From assembly GCA_035535015.1 (NCBI GenBank), contig DATLQU010000026.1:62001-126000 (forward strand): a stretch of 64,000 nt of DNA, given 5' to 3'. Positions 63,681-64,000 of the stretch are shown in pieces; within the stretch, counting starts at the first letter, position 1; the number at the start of each line of letters is the position of its first letter. Source of the stretch: Palsa-661 sp035535015 (GTDB lineage Bacteria; Actinomycetota; Acidimicrobiia; Acidimicrobiales; UBA8190). The notes below the pieces were generated by a model. That model was not told where the DNA came from. It worked only from the letters and a program-made list of their open reading frames with translations, and did no database searches. A program made the translations under genes and the position numbers.

Positions 63681-64000
63681 CCGTGTCCGGTACTCCGCTG
63701 CACCGGTTCGGTGGCCTCGGCACCTTCGACGGCATCGACGAGTTCGAGGACGCCTCCCCCGCCCCCGTGGCCGACGCCGTGGCCGGGGCCCTCGACGACG
63801 CCCTGGCCGAGGGGCCGGCACCACCGGCTGACGAAAGTGCGCCGGCGGCGTCTCCCCGACGGCCGCGCTGGAGCGACTCGGTCCCCCCGGCCGACGAGCT
63901 CCTCGATGGCCTGAACGAACCGCAGCGACGCGCCGTCGTCCACCGGGGCGGCCCCCTGCTCGTGGTGGCCGGCGCCGGGTCGGGCAAGACCCGGGTCCTC
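63677..64000 (+). CDS. pcrA: UvrD/PcrA family DNA helicase, N-terminus only
   Basis: The first 108 residues of an SF1 helicase. After a non-conserved acidic, Pro/Ala-rich stretch of about 70 residues comes LLDGLNEPQRRAVVHRGGPL (Q motif) and then LVVAGAGSGKTRVL (Walker A, motif I). The window ends inside motif I. Two in-frame GTG codons (63677, 63683) are possible starts; the first overlaps the guaA stop. PcrA/UvrD behind guaA is a known actinobacterial order. Confidence 0.9.
   Translation, partial: MTVSGTPLHRFGGLGTFDGIDEFEDASPAPVADAVAGALDDALAEGPAPPADESAPAASPRRPRWSDSVPPADELLDGLNEPQRRAVVHRGGPLLVVAGAGSGKTRVL

Overview
The window is high-GC actinobacterial chromosome, most likely from the class Acidimicrobiia or a close relative. 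Three things point there. Start codons are often GTG, with some TTG and apparently one CTG. The enzymes include actinobacterial types (a MptB-like mannosyltransferase, GuaB3). A secreted protein ends in the 'YWLVASDGGIFSFG' repeats that I associate with acidimicrobial surface proteins. Almost everything is on the + strand.

Layout. 1-5.5 kb: accessory genes (partial acyl-CoA thioesterase, GH1 beta-glycosidase, GtrA-like membrane protein, YajQ, tRNA-Tyr, MptB-like mannosyltransferase, GNAT acetyltransferase). 5.5-10 kb: tRNA-Thr, tRNA-Met, rpmG, tRNA-Trp, secE-nusG-rplKA-rplJL. 10-18 kb: rpoBC. 18-23 kb: rpsL-rpsG-fusA-tuf-rpsJ. 23-26.6 kb: an AT-richer insert with one 800-aa secreted repeat protein. 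26.9-45 kb: the rest of the S10, spc and alpha clusters (rplC to rplQ, with secY, adk, map, infA and rpmJ), then truA, rplM and rpsI. 45-56 kb: glmM, glmS, acpS, nnr, alr, a hydrolase, a uracil-DNA glycosylase and the t6A genes tsaE-tsaB-rimI-tsaD. 56-58 kb: CIRCE-controlled groES-groEL. 58-60 kb: a group II intron directly behind the groEL terminator. 60-64 kb: a Nudix hydrolase, guaB3, guaA and the start of a UvrD/PcrA helicase.

The genes form one long growth-rate module: tRNAs, the secretion and elongation factors, RNA polymerase, most ribosomal proteins, SecY, then amino-sugar and alanine supply for peptidoglycan, tRNA modification, chaperonins and GMP synthesis. Many junctions are 4-nt ATGA/GTGA overlaps, so translation is probably coupled.

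The most unusual point is the break in the S10 operon. The insert between rpsJ and rplC is bounded by an 18-nt direct repeat of the 3' end of rpsJ, one copy at each end with a single mismatch. This resembles integration into the 3' end of a conserved gene that restores the reading frame. No recombinase is visible. Other points worth a look are long acidic tails on L10, L4, L22, S3 and L29, an apparent CTG start for infA, and -10 hexamers placed 6-7 nt before start codons, suggesting leaderless mRNAs.
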